Source: Streptomyces longisporoflavus (GTDB taxonomy: Bacteria > Actinomycetota > Actinomycetes > Streptomycetales > Streptomycetaceae). From it: a stretch of DNA of 64,000 nucleotides. The stretch spans positions 1-64,000 of the forward strand of contig NZ_BMTR01000010.1 of NCBI RefSeq assembly GCF_014649775.1, read 5' to 3'. The notes under the pieces are model-generated. The model ran no database searches. It was not told the DNA's origin and worked only from the letters and a program-made list of their open reading frames with translations. Below, in pieces: positions 8,110 to 16,368 of the stretch. The first letter of the stretch is position 1. Every line of letters begins with the position of its first letter. Both the position numbers and the translations under genes were made by a program.

Positions 8110-9054
8110 CTAGGCGGAAGCCTCGGTGAGCGCCGACACCTCGGCCTCCGTCAGCTCCAGGTCCCCCACCGCCAGCAGCGCGGGCAGCTGCTCGACCGTA
8201 CGGGCCGACGCGATCGGCGCCGCCACCGTCGGCTGCGCCGCGAGCCACGCCAGGGCCACGGTCGCGTGCTCGGCGCCACGGTCCTTGGCGATCGCGTCGA
8301 GCGCGGCGAGCACGCGCCGGCCGCGCTCGGTCTCCAGGTGCTTGCCCGCGCCCGCGGCCCGCGCGCTGTCGACCTGCGCGCCCGGCCGGTACTTGCCGGT
8401 CAGGAAGCCGGAGGCGAGTGCGTAGTACGGGACGGCGGCGAGCCCCGCGCGTGAGGCGACCTCCTGCAGCGAGCCCTCGTAGGTGTCGCGCGAGACGAGG
8501 TTGTAGTGCGGCTGGAGCGCGACGTAGCGCGCGAGGCCCTCGCGGTCGGAGAAGTCGAGGAACTCCTGGAGCCGCTCGGGGGATACGTTCGACGCGGCGA
8601 TGGCGCGCACCTTGCCGGACGTCACCAGGTCGTCGAGCGCGCCGATGATCTCCTCGACGGAGACGGACGGGTCGTCGTAGTGCGTGTAGTAGAGGTCGAT
8701 GTAGTCGGTGCGCAGACGGCGCAGCGACTCCTCGGCACCGGCCTTGATGGCGTTCGGGGACAGGCCCTTGTACTGGGGGTGGGCGCCGACCTTGGTGGCG
8801 AGCACGACGTCGGAACGGTTGCCGCGTGCCGCGAGCCAGTTGCCGATGACGGTCTCGGACTCGCCGCCCTTGTTGCCGTCCGCCCAGGCCGAGTAGACGT
8901 CGGCGGTGTCGATGAAGTTGCCGCCGGCCGCGGTGTAGGCGTCGAGCACCGAGAAGGACTGGGCTTCGTCGGCCGTCCAGCCGAAGACGTTGCCGCCGAG
9001 GGCGAGCGGGAAGACCTCGAGGTCGGACGAGCCGAGCTTGCGGAGAGAAGTCAT
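8110..9054 (-). CDS. Aldo/keto reductase
   Basis: 314 aa (beta/alpha)8-barrel NADPH-dependent oxidoreductase. The catalytic tetrad is visible: Asp49 and Tyr54 in DTADVY, Lys88 in ATKVG and His125 in YYTHYDD. The C-terminal cofactor-binding loop is present and the length is normal. The closest type is the YghZ/PdxI-like broad-specificity group, so the substrate is not predictable. ATG 9054 gives the standard N-terminus; an in-frame ATG six codons upstream is possible. The ribosome binding site is weak. The gene converges on the PrsW gene with a 31-base gap. Confidence 0.92.
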   Translation of the reverse strand: MTSLRKLGSSDLEVFPLALGGNVFGWTADEAQSFSVLDAYTAAGGNFIDTADVYSAWADGNKGGESETVIGNWLAARGNRSDVVLATKVGAHPQYKGLSPNAIKAGAEESLRRLRTDYIDLYYTHYDDPSVSVEEIIGALDDLVTSGKVRAIAASNVSPERLQEFLDFSDREGLARYVALQPHYNLVSRDTYEGSLQEVASRAGLAAVPYYALASGFLTGKYRPGAQVDSARAAGAGKHLETERGRRVLAALDAIAKDRGAEHATVALAWLAAQPTVAAPIASARTVEQLPALLAVGDLELTEAEVSALTEASA

Positions 9055-9190
9055 ATGGGGCTCAACGCCCATAAGGATCACCGAATTCCGCGGCACCGGC
9101 GCGTAGCACCCGGATGGCGGCGGGCACGGCGAACCGGCAGCCCTGACGTCGGGGGGTTGTCGCCAGGACCGCCGGGGTTTCGGGATTGCC

Positions 9191-10282
9191 TCAGATCGAC
9201 TGGCCCTTGCCGCGCAGCCACGCCGCCGGGTCGACACCGGTGGAGTCGCCGCCCGGGTGGACCTCCAGGTGGAGGTGGGCGCCGGTGACGTTGCCGGTCG
9301 CGCCGACGCGGCCGATGGTCTCGCCGGTGGTGACCTTCTGGCCGGCGCTGACGTTCATCGAGGACTGGTGGCAGAACCAGAGCTCGGTGCCGTCGTCGAG
9401 TTCGAGGACCGTGCGGTAGCCGTACGCCCCCGCCCAGCCGGCCTCCTTGATGGTGCCGGAGTGGATGGCCTTGATGGGCGTACCGGTCGGAGCCGCGAAG
9501 TCCAGGCCGGTGTGGTAGCCGGAGGACCACATGGAGCCGGGCTGACCGAAGGTGCCGGTGAGCGTGTACGAGGCGACGGGGAGGGTGTAGCTCTTCGCGA
9601 GCTTGGCCAGGCGCTCCGCCTCGGCCTTCTTCTTGGCCTCCGCCTCGGCCTTCTTCTTCGCGGCGGCCTTCTCGGCGGCGATCTTCTTCTCGGCCGCGGA
9701 CTGCTCGGCGGCGGCCTGTTCGGCGGCCTGCTTGACGGCGGCTTCCTCGGCGGCCTTCTGGACCGCGTCGTCCGCCTGGTCCTGCTGGTTCTCCGCCTGC
9801 TCCATGATGCGCGCCCGCAGCGCCTCGCCCGCGTCCGTGGTGCCCTGCTCCGCGTCGGCGGTGCTGAGTCCCGCGGTGCTGAGCGGCGCGGCGGCAACCG
9901 TCACGCCGTTGCCCGCGGCGGCGGAGTCGGAGGATTCGTCGGAGCCGGATATCAGGGAGCCCACGCCGGGCAGCGATTCGGCCTCCGGCAGCGAGTCCGT
10001 GACGGCCGACATGTCCGGCATCTCGATGGAGACCGGGGGCTTGCCGCCCTGCGCGGTGGCTATGCCGCCCGCGCCGACGGCGGCGATGACGCCTACGCCG
10101 AGGACCGTGGAGCTGCGGGCGAGCCCGCCACCACCCCGCTTGTGGACGCGGTGCCTGCCGCGGACGGGACGGATGGACTCCTCGGTGGGGTTCCATTCCT
10201 CCCAGGAATTTTCGTCATACCCACCGAAATCGTCGTCATTCGGTACGTACGCGCCTTGGGGGGCAGGGCGGTTGGACGCCAC
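9191..10282 (-). CDS. M23 peptidase with coiled coil, under a c-di-AMP riboswitch
   Basis: 363 aa. The order is: cytoplasmic acidic N-terminus, basic stretch near 40-50, one membrane segment or uncleaved signal at 57-75, a Ser/Ala-rich stretch, an Ala/Lys/Glu coiled coil (about 160-235), and a C-terminal LytM/M23 zinc endopeptidase domain with GYHTGLD and HLHLEVH supplying the metal ligands. It should cut peptidoglycan cross-bridges on the outer face of the membrane. The GTG start at 10282 is chosen because AAGGAG lies directly before it and the riboswitch ends just upstream; earlier in-frame codons would translate the riboswitch. The c-di-AMP switch links expression of this wall hydrolase to osmotic and wall status. 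Confidence 0.92.
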   Translation of the reverse strand: MASNRPAPQGAYVPNDDDFGGYDENSWEEWNPTEESIRPVRGRHRVHKRGGGGLARSSTVLGVGVIAAVGAGGIATAQGGKPPVSIEMPDMSAVTDSLPEAESLPGVGSLISGSDESSDSAAAGNGVTVAAAPLSTAGLSTADAEQGTTDAGEALRARIMEQAENQQDQADDAVQKAAEEAAVKQAAEQAAAEQSAAEKKIAAEKAAAKKKAEAEAKKKAEAERLAKLAKSYTLPVASYTLTGTFGQPGSMWSSGYHTGLDFAAPTGTPIKAIHSGTIKEAGWAGAYGYRTVLELDDGTELWFCHQSSMNVSAGQKVTTGETIGRVGATGNVTGAHLHLEVHPGGDSTGVDPAAWLRGKGQSI

Positions 10283-10308
10283 GGGGGCGCACTCCTTTCC
10301 TTCCTTCT

Positions 10309-10440
10309 CGCCTACCGGGTTAGCTGACGGGTTCGGAGCAGGAAGGTCTCCTACGAACACCCGGCACGAATGCACAGATGCCCGATTCACCCCAATTAGT
10401 GGTTCCCCGGCTCCCTTTCGGGATTAGGCGCGTGCGCGCG
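10309..10440 (-). ncRNA. c-di-AMP riboswitch (ydaO/yuaA type)
   Basis: On the minus strand the leader of the M23 gene contains the conserved blocks of the ydaO class: GCCGGGGAACCA, then GGGGTGAATC, and at the 3' side CCGAACCCGTCAGCTAACC followed by GGTAGGCG. These are the signature segments of the c-di-AMP-binding pseudo-twofold RNA. In actinomycetes the class usually sits before resuscitation-promoting factors, NlpC/P60 and M23 wall hydrolases, and high c-di-AMP switches the gene off. The 3' block ends about 27 bases from the GTG start. Exact ends are approximate. Confidence 0.92.
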
Positions 10441-10710
10441 GAGCCGCCTCGAGTGACGGCTGGGACGACCGCGCTGCGTTATCGAACGTTAATAGACAGC
10501 AGGGTCGTATTCCAAGCTGTTCCGACTGATCGTTAACGCTCGCGGCGTGTACTTATCGGGACACGAGGGTTCGGAACGGGGCGAGTTGACGCCACTTCTT
10601 CACACACCGGAGCTTCACATCTCCTTGACAGTACGTCAGTTGTTATGCGGAGTGGTGTCCTTCAGTCACGTCCGGTGACATCGATCTTTGCTGCCCCGCG
10701 TCGAGCTCCG
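10441..10710 (-). promoter_or_regulatory. Upstream region of the riboswitch
   Basis: The 270 bases between the riboswitch and the end of the PP2C gene must hold the promoter of the M23 gene and the 3' flank of the phosphatase. The stretch 10475-10550 is AT-richer than the surroundings and holds two near-identical TCGAACGTTAA / GATCGTTAACG blocks. No hexamer pair is clear enough to call. Confidence 0.35.
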
Positions 10711-11859
10711 TCAGCCGCCGTAGGGCCTCGGTGCCGAAGGCCGCCGTACCGCGAGCAGCGCCATGTCGTCGGTCGTGCCGCCCCCGGTGTGCCGCCACAC
10801 TTCCTCGGTGAGCGTGGACAGGAGCGCGTCCGGGCCGTCGGGGCCGGGGAAGATGCGGCCGCCGAGCCGGGCCGCCGGATCGTAGAACTCGCCCCGCCGG
10901 TCGCGCGCTTCGGAGAGCCCGTCGGTGTAGAGCAGCAGCGTCGCCCCCGGCGGGAACTCCGTTTCGTCCGCCCGGTCCGGCCAGGCCCCCAGGTCGCCCA
11001 TCCCGAGCGGCAGTGCGGGCTCGGTCGCGGACAGGACGCACAGCCGTCCGTCACCGCGCAGGAGCAGCGGGCCGGGGTGTCCGCGATTGATGAGGCGTAC
11101 GCGGCCTCCGCCGTGCGGGATCTCCGCGAGGACGGCGGTGGTGAACCCCTCGAAGGCGTCGAGGCCGTCGCGCCGCATGCCCTCCCGCGCGAGCGCCCGT
11201 TCGAGGCGCTGCGCCACCGCCTCCAGCGTGGCCTCCTGCTCTGCGGCCTCCCGGAAGGCCCCGATGACGACGGCGACGGCCGCCACCGCGCCCATGCCCT
11301 TGCCCCGTACGTCGCCGACGATGACGCGTACGCCGTGCGAGGTGTCCTGCACGGCGTACAGATCGCCCCCGATGAACGCGTCGGCCTCCGCGGCCTCGTA
11401 CCGCGCCGCGACGTCGAGCCCGCCGATCCGGGGGTCCGGCTGCGGCAGTACGGCGCGCTGGGCCGCCTCGGCGATGGAGCGCGCGGAGGCGAGCTGTTCG
11501 TCGCTGCGGCACACCACGCGGTTGATCAGGACGGCGAGCACGGACACGGTGAGGACCGTGAGCAGTTCGGTGACGGCTTCGACGTCGGTGGTGGTGCTGG
11601 TCTTGTAGTGCAGTACGAGGACGGTGGCGCAGGAGATCAGGCCGACCAGGGCCGTACCGAGCAGCGAGTAGAACGGGGCGGCGATGAGCGGGGCCGCGGT
11701 GAAGAGGGGCGCCGCCGTGAACGCGGCCGGGGTCGCGACGTCGTAGACGACCCCGGCGACGACGAGCAGCAGCGGAAGGGCGCGCACGAACGTCCGCTCA
11801 TGCCTGACGACGGGCCCCGTGCCGGAGCCCGACCGGGGTCGCCCCTGGCCGGAACCCAT
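10711..11859 (-). CDS. PP2C-type (SpoIIE) serine/threonine phosphatase, membrane bound
   Basis: 382 aa. Four to five hydrophobic segments (about residues 30-130) are followed by a SpoIIE/PPM phosphatase domain: GGDLY near 190, GDVRGKG with metal-binding Asp near 213, NRGHPGPLLL, LLYTDGLSEA and the final TDDM. This family, very expanded in Streptomyces, dephosphorylates anti-sigma-factor antagonists and so controls SigB-like sigma factors. There is no obvious sensory PAS or GAF domain; the membrane part may sense. ATG 11859 follows AGGGGG; the longer frame upstream is Arg/Gly-rich and looks untranslated. No anti-sigma gene is adjacent. Confidence 0.9.
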   Translation of the reverse strand: MGSGQGRPRSGSGTGPVVRHERTFVRALPLLLVVAGVVYDVATPAAFTAAPLFTAAPLIAAPFYSLLGTALVGLISCATVLVLHYKTSTTTDVEAVTELLTVLTVSVLAVLINRVVCRSDEQLASARSIAEAAQRAVLPQPDPRIGGLDVAARYEAAEADAFIGGDLYAVQDTSHGVRVIVGDVRGKGMGAVAAVAVVIGAFREAAEQEATLEAVAQRLERALAREGMRRDGLDAFEGFTTAVLAEIPHGGGRVRLINRGHPGPLLLRGDGRLCVLSATEPALPLGMGDLGAWPDRADETEFPPGATLLLYTDGLSEARDRRGEFYDPAARLGGRIFPGPDGPDALLSTLTEEVWRHTGGGTTDDMALLAVRRPSAPRPYGG

Positions 11860-12081
11860 GCGCGGCCCCCTGCCGGGAACTCGGCGCACGGATCTGCCCG
11901 CGCCCCCGCCGTCGCCGCTTCCTCCTCGCTGCCCCACCGGTCTCTCCCGCCGAGTTCCGCGGCCAGGACCAGATCCATGACCACGCTCGTCCAGGGTTCC
12001 CGGAGCGGCGGCGGCGGGCGACCGGTGTGGGCCGACCGGGTGGCGCCTGCGTCGCTTTCGGCACACGCGCGTCTATCACGA

Positions 12082-12108
12082 ACGTATGCACGCACGTATG
12101 CATGCGAA
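12082..12108. repeat. Short GTATGCACGC-type repeats
   Basis: Two imperfect copies of GTATGCACG/GTATGCATG with dyad character lie immediately before the terminator hairpin. Role unknown. Confidence 0.4.
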
Positions 12109-12111
12109 AAA

Positions 12112-12157
12112 CACCGGAGGCCCGGATCCATTACTGGATCCGGGCCTCCGGTTTTTA
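12112..12157 (-). terminator. Bidirectional terminator after tRNA-fMet
   Basis: A long perfect hairpin (arms CCGGAGGCCCGGATCCA and its complement, 6-base loop) has T-runs on both sides. It ends the tRNA-fMet transcript and shields it from the PP2C gene side. Confidence 0.85.
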
Positions 12158-12158
12158 G

Positions 12159-12232
12159 TAGCGGGGACAGGATTTGAACCTGCGACCTCTGGGTTATGAG
12201 CCCAGCGAGCTACCGAGCTGCTCCACCCCGCG
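12159..12232 (-). tRNA. tRNA-fMet (CAU), initiator
   Basis: Complete cloverleaf on the minus strand with anticodon CAT. The 5' end CGCGGGG cannot pair fully with the 3' acceptor strand: position 1 is C and position 72 is U. An unpaired 1:72 is the hallmark of bacterial initiator tRNA. Three G-C pairs border the anticodon loop (GGG/CCC), the second initiator feature. CCA is not encoded. Confidence 0.95.
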
Positions 12233-12309
12233 CCGTTGAATGCAACTCTACGCCATCAGGGGGAGTGAAAGCGAACCGGTTGATAACCCGGGGCGAACGG
12301 ACCCGCCGC

Positions 12310-12944
12310 TCACGCGTTCTCGGTGGTTGAGGCCCACCTCGCTGTCGGGCCCCATGCCCCGCCGCACCTTGCGAGCGCGGCCAGCAACCGCTCCTTGACC
12401 TCGCCGTACAGGTCCACGCCCTGATGCCAGGCCGTCTCGGCGATGTGTGCGGTGGCGGCGAGGGAGTAGCCGGCGTGCTTGAAGTTCCGGCAGGTCTCCC
12501 GGGAGAGCCCGTCGGCGAAAGTCCGCTGCCCGAACCAGTACTTCCGGAGTTTCTCCGGGGTGTTGATGCCGCTGTTCGCGGGCGATGCGGGCAGCGGCCC
12601 GTCCGACTTCAGATAGAAGTAGGCCGGCACGCGGGTCCGGAAATGTGTGACGGCCTTCTCGAAGGACTCGTGGTCGTCGAGGAAGACCGCCATGTTGGCG
12701 GTCGCGTCGGCCATCAGGAGATCCCAGTTGCCGCTGAAGTCGGCCGCGGCGTACTTGCTGGCCCGCATCTGCTCGAACGCCGCGAGCCAGGGTTGTCTGC
12801 CCGGCGGGGCGGGCGTCCGCTGCCGGATCCGCCGCGGGCTGCCGAGACGCCGATCAGCAACGGCACGAGCACCATCACGAGAGCCCGTCGTACGGAACTC
12901 GTGCTGTACCTCCGGATCGGCCACGTTCGAGCGAGCAGCCGCAC
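12310..12944 (-). pseudogene. Alginate lyase family protein, multiply deleted
   Basis: Remnant of a secreted polysaccharide lyase. A GTG start at 12944 opens a signal peptide (RRALVMVLVPLLIGVSA) in one frame; the homology then jumps to a second frame at QPWLAAFEQMRASKYA. From there the reading goes directly to SGNWDLLMADATANMAVFLDD, skipping roughly 130 residues that intact family members carry. The block through FRTRVPAYFYL, TFADGLSRETCRNFKHAGYSLAA and HIAETAWHQGVDLYGEV is well conserved, after which the C-terminal third is lost. One frameshift and at least three deletions make function impossible. Codon bias is still high, so decay is recent. Confidence 0.8.
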
Positions 12945-12945
12945 G

Positions 12946-12965
12946 CCGTACGCGACTACGTACGG
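12946..12965. promoter_or_regulatory. Candidate TetR operator palindrome
   Basis: CCGTACG and CGTACGG arms flank a 6-base centre. The site lies between the divergent TetR gene and the lyase remnant and abuts the remnant's start codon. Position and symmetry fit autoregulation by the TetR protein. Confidence 0.45.
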
Positions 12966-12995
12966 TGTTCGCCCACGGGCTACTCTGACGAGTCT

Positions 12996-13025
12996 CGACG
13001 GGACCCGACGGGACCCGACGGAACC
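12996..13025. repeat. Three tandem 10-bp repeats
   Basis: Three head-to-tail units of CGACGGGACC (the last with one change) lie in the leader of the TetR gene, about 28 bases before its start. Confidence 0.7.
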
Positions 13026-13052
13026 CGTAACTCGATCGATGGAGGGCGCCGT

Positions 13053-13829
13053 ATGCCGGCGGACAACGCGGACGACAAGCAGGCCCTCTCGGTGTGGACC
13101 CGCCCCGAGCGACGGCGCCGGGAGCAGCCGGCGCTGAGCCGCGGACAGATCGTCGCCGAGGCCGTCCGGCTGCTCGACGCCGAGGGGATGGACGCCCTCA
13201 GCATGCGCAAGCTCGGCACCCGCCTCAACGCGGGCGCCACCTCGCTCTACACGCACGTGGCCAACAAGGACGAGCTGATCGAGCTGGTCGTGGACGCGGT
13301 CTACGGCGAGATGCGCGTCCCGGACCCCGCGGAGCTCGCGGCCTCCACCGACCCCGCCGGGTGGCGGACGGCCACGATCGCCTGCGCGGAGACCATCCGC
13401 TCGACGATCCTCGCCCATCCCTGGATCGTCTCCGTGCTCGGCGAGACGGGCGTGGCCCATCTCGGCCCGAACATGATGCGGCTCTCCGACGGCATGCTCG
13501 GCATGCTGGAAGCCGGCGGCTTCACCCTCGAAGAGGCCGACCGCGCGGTCACCACGCTGTTCTCGTACGTCATCGGCATGACGACCACCGAAGCGGCCTG
13601 GCTCACCTCGCTCGCCCGCAGCGGCAGGAGCGAGCAGGAGTGGGTGGAGCAACTGCGGCCCGCACTCGAAAAATCTGTCGAGGCCTACCCCCGGCTGCGC
13701 ACTTTGTACGCCGCGCAGCGCGATACGCGGGCATCCGAAACCCGCGAGGACAACTTCACCTACGGCCTCAACCGCGTCCTGGACGGCCTCGCCCTGCGCA
13801 GGAAGAACGCCGCCACCGACCGGGGTTGA
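13053..13829 (+). CDS. TetR family transcriptional regulator
   Basis: 258 aa. The N-terminal HTH (residues about 30-75) has the usual pattern AVRLLDAEGMDALSMRKLG...GATSLYTHVANKDEL. The C-terminal ligand domain is of the tetracycline-repressor-like C-terminal type, with a segment of about 25 extra residues at the very N-terminus (QALSVWTRPERRRRE) typical of Streptomyces members. ATG 13053 follows GGAGGG. It is divergent from the lyase remnant, and a perfect 20-bp palindrome lies between them, so the lost lyase may have been its target. Ligand unknown. Confidence 0.92.
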   Translation: MPADNADDKQALSVWTRPERRRREQPALSRGQIVAEAVRLLDAEGMDALSMRKLGTRLNAGATSLYTHVANKDELIELVVDAVYGEMRVPDPAELAASTDPAGWRTATIACAETIRSTILAHPWIVSVLGETGVAHLGPNMMRLSDGMLGMLEAGGFTLEEADRAVTTLFSYVIGMTTTEAAWLTSLARSGRSEQEWVEQLRPALEKSVEAYPRLRTLYAAQRDTRASETREDNFTYGLNRVLDGLALRRKNAATDRG

Positions 13830-13834
13830 CGCCA

Positions 13835-13868
13835 CAGGCCCAGGTCAGAAGCTTCTGACCTGGGCCTG
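13835..13868 (+). terminator. 34-bp perfect palindrome after the TetR gene
   Basis: The 34 bases are a perfect inverted repeat centred on AAGCTT. It lies between the TetR stop codon and the 3' end of tRNA-Lys and can fold on either strand; there is no T-run. It probably stops both convergent transcripts. Confidence 0.7.
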
Positions 13869-13870
13869 AG

Positions 13871-13946
13871 TGGTAGACCGTGTGGGACTCGAACCCACAA
13901 CCAATGGATTAAAAGTCCACTGCTCTGCCAATTGAGCTAACGGTCC
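13871..13946 (-). tRNA. tRNA-Lys (UUU)
   Basis: Complete cloverleaf with anticodon TTT, regular GTTCGAGTC T-loop, and an encoded CCA. It lies on the minus strand between the palindrome and a short spacer. Confidence 0.96.
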
Positions 13947-14006
13947 GTGCGGATGCACCCCCCGAGCATAGCCGGACAGGTCGCGTCGTCCGATCGGGTA
14001 TCGCTT

Positions 14007-14041
14007 CCCGGGCCCGTCGCGCGTCCCGCGACGGGCCCGGG
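14007..14041 (-). terminator. Terminator of the LamG gene
   Basis: Two 15-base perfect arms (CCCGGGCCCGTCGCG and complement) with a 5-base loop, about 40 bases downstream of the LamG stop codon on the minus strand. No T-run, as often in Streptomyces. Confidence 0.75.
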
Positions 14042-14079
14042 AGGGGCCCGGGAAGGGCCCGCTCGGGAGGCCCCACGGC

Positions 14080-16179
14080 TCAGTCCGTTGTGCCACCCGC
14101 GCGCAGTATCGTCACTTGCCGCTCACTGAGCGCTCCCGCGTACGCGTGTACTTCGTCGACGGCGCCGTGCAGATACTCGCCCCAGCCGTTCGTCGACGCA
14201 GCACGGCCGATGTGCAACCCGCCCGCGGCACGCCAGCTGTGACGGAACGGCGCCTTCACCGACAGCTGCCCGTTCACGTAGAGCAGGACTTCGTCGGCAC
14301 CGGCGTCGTACACCACAGCCAGGTGGTGATCATCGCCGCTCGACGCCCAGTCGTTGTCCGCCGTCAGCTTCGTCGTTCCGGCTCCGGCCCGGTCCTCGTC
14401 GGCCAGGGTCAGCTCCCAGCTCTGCTGCTCCGGCGTATAGCGCAGCGTGGCAAGGCTGTTGTGCTCGCCCGGCAGCGACAGAACCGTCATCGTGCGCCCC
14501 TCCGCGGCCTGGTCCAACCGCACATGGGCCGCCAGCGAGAAGCTGTCACCGGTGTCGACGACAGGGCCGTCCGTCGCAGCGAAGTCCCCGTCGCCGTCGA
14601 GCTTCAGATGCCCCGCCCCCACCATCGGTATCTCGCCGGGTCCGCATGTCGGGTCCAAGGGGTCGCAGTCGCCGTCCTCGCGGTAGATCCGGGCGTCCCC
14701 GCCCAGCGTCATCGGCTGCCGGCCGTCGTGCTCCGGGCTTGCTCCCGCAGCCGCCTCGTCGAGCTGCCAGAACCCTTCCCGTACGGTCGCGCGCTTCCCG
14801 AGCTCCGCGGCCTCGGCCGGGACGATCACCCGGTCCCACACCTGTACGTCGGCGATCCGCCCGTCCCAGTGCCGGCCCTGGCCGTCGGCGCCGAGCGCCC
14901 GGCCTATCTGCAATCCGCCGGAACCGCCGGGAGCGGTGGCGCCCGTCGCCGTGTCGACGAGGCGCCCGTTCACATAGAGACGCGCCGTCCCCGCCACCGG
15001 GTCGTACACACCCGTCAGGTGCGCCCACTCCCCGCTCTCGGGCAGGCCGCCCTTCGCACGGACCCCGGTGCCACCGCCCGGCGCGAAGGACCAGGTCCCC
15101 TCGGCATCCGCTCCGAGGGCGAAGGCGGGCCGCTCGTCACCGTCCTGGCTGACCGCCGCCATGTCCCGGCCCGCCGCATCCGGGCGTACCCAGGCGCTGA
15201 CCGCGAAGGCTCCCGTGGTGTCCAGGGCAGGAGTGCCCGACGTCAGATACGCGTCGGCCAAACCGTCCAGCTCCACCGCGGATTTCACGTCCGTACGGGA
15301 CGGCCCGTCGGCGCCGAAGACCACGGACCCACCGGCTTCCGCAGGTTTGCCGCCCGCCGTGGCGTCGGCCCGGACAGAACCCGCCGGATCGGCGAGCTTC
15401 CAACGCGCGACAGGCGTACGGCCGCTGGCCACCCGGAACTGGTAACTGGTGGGTTCGCTCGCATTGCCCGCCCGGTCGATCGCCTGGACAGAGAGCCCGT
15501 GCACGCCGGACGACTCCGGCATCCAGCGCAGCTCGACCGGGTCTCCCGGTTCCTCCGGCTTCGCCGTCTGCTGCTTGCCGCCCATGAAGTTGTAGACGTA
15601 CGCCACGGTGTCGTCCGACGAGGAGTCGACCGTGAACGTGCCGTACGAACCCACGCCGTCGTGCCATGACGTGGTGTCGTCCGGATACTCCGGCGAAGAC
15701 ACCGAAGGCTTCGCGGGCTGCTCCGTGTCGTACACGAACCCGCACTCGCCGCGGCCGCCGTCTGAGCTCCACGGCCCCCACGCCGTGCCGTCGAAGGCCC
15801 GCACGCGCCAGTCCACGTCGGTGAACGCGGGCACCTCCTCCGGGACGGTCCACCGCGCCTCGCTGCCGCTCCGGGCGGACGTCGTCCGTGCCGAGCGCAC
15901 CTGTCTCTCCCCGGCCTCGTCCCGCCAGGAGACCTCGAACTCCGCGGAGACCGGCTGTGCGTCAGGGTCACGGAGCACGGCGTTCAGCTGCGGCCGGGTA
16001 CGTACGTACGGTCTCTCTGTCCCGCTCGCGCATTCCTTGCCGCCAGTGGTGAGCTCGGACAGCTTCGGCTGGTCCGGCGGCCTGTTCCCGGCCGCGGCTG
16101 CCGCCCACGGCGTGACGACGACGGCCGATGACGCGAACACGACTGCCACTGCGCCGCGTACGAAGACATGACGATGCAC
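14080..16179 (-). CDS. Secreted LamG-domain protein (two concanavalin-like domains)
   Basis: 699 aa with a cleavable signal peptide (hydrophobic 7-24, AxA-like site near 27). Residues 30-265 hold fibronectin-like and Ig-like beta modules. Two LamG/concanavalin-A-like jelly rolls follow at about 280-465 and 495-695, each with the pattern FAVSAWVRP... / FSLAAHVRL... and LYVNGRLV / LLYVNGQLS, ending in HIGRA...DEVHAYAGAL. Such proteins bind sugars or other ligands outside the cell; in Streptomyces they often precede giant RHS/YD-repeat genes, but none is here. The GTG at 16179 has GGGAGGGG before it. Exact role unknown. Confidence 0.88.
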   Translation of the reverse strand: MHRHVFVRGAVAVVFASSAVVVTPWAAAAAGNRPPDQPKLSELTTGGKECASGTERPYVRTRPQLNAVLRDPDAQPVSAEFEVSWRDEAGERQVRSARTTSARSGSEARWTVPEEVPAFTDVDWRVRAFDGTAWGPWSSDGGRGECGFVYDTEQPAKPSVSSPEYPDDTTSWHDGVGSYGTFTVDSSSDDTVAYVYNFMGGKQQTAKPEEPGDPVELRWMPESSGVHGLSVQAIDRAGNASEPTSYQFRVASGRTPVARWKLADPAGSVRADATAGGKPAEAGGSVVFGADGPSRTDVKSAVELDGLADAYLTSGTPALDTTGAFAVSAWVRPDAAGRDMAAVSQDGDERPAFALGADAEGTWSFAPGGGTGVRAKGGLPESGEWAHLTGVYDPVAGTARLYVNGRLVDTATGATAPGGSGGLQIGRALGADGQGRHWDGRIADVQVWDRVIVPAEAAELGKRATVREGFWQLDEAAAGASPEHDGRQPMTLGGDARIYREDGDCDPLDPTCGPGEIPMVGAGHLKLDGDGDFAATDGPVVDTGDSFSLAAHVRLDQAAEGRTMTVLSLPGEHNSLATLRYTPEQQSWELTLADEDRAGAGTTKLTADNDWASSGDDHHLAVVYDAGADEVLLYVNGQLSVKAPFRHSWRAAGGLHIGRAASTNGWGEYLHGAVDEVHAYAGALSERQVTILRAGGTTD

Positions 16180-16300
16180 GGGGTCCCCTCCCTCGGGTCC
16201 GGCTCCCCACCGGACCACCACCTCGATCAAGAGCTGAAGGTAACAGCACGTACTGACATCGACACGCCTCGCTCGCCCCTGCGGGCCGCGCGCGCGACGA

Positions 16301-16338
16301 AGGGCCCGCACGACGGTTACGTCATGCGGGCCCTTCAT
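16301..16338 (-). terminator. Terminator of the DEAD-box helicase gene
   Basis: Inverted repeat GAAGGGCCCGCA...TGCGGGCCCTTC with an ACGAC/GTCAT-containing loop, 30 bases after the helicase stop codon on the minus strand. It also protects the LamG promoter. Confidence 0.8.
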
Positions 16339-16368
16339 TCAGTTCAGCCGGTCAGGCCGGGGGCGATG

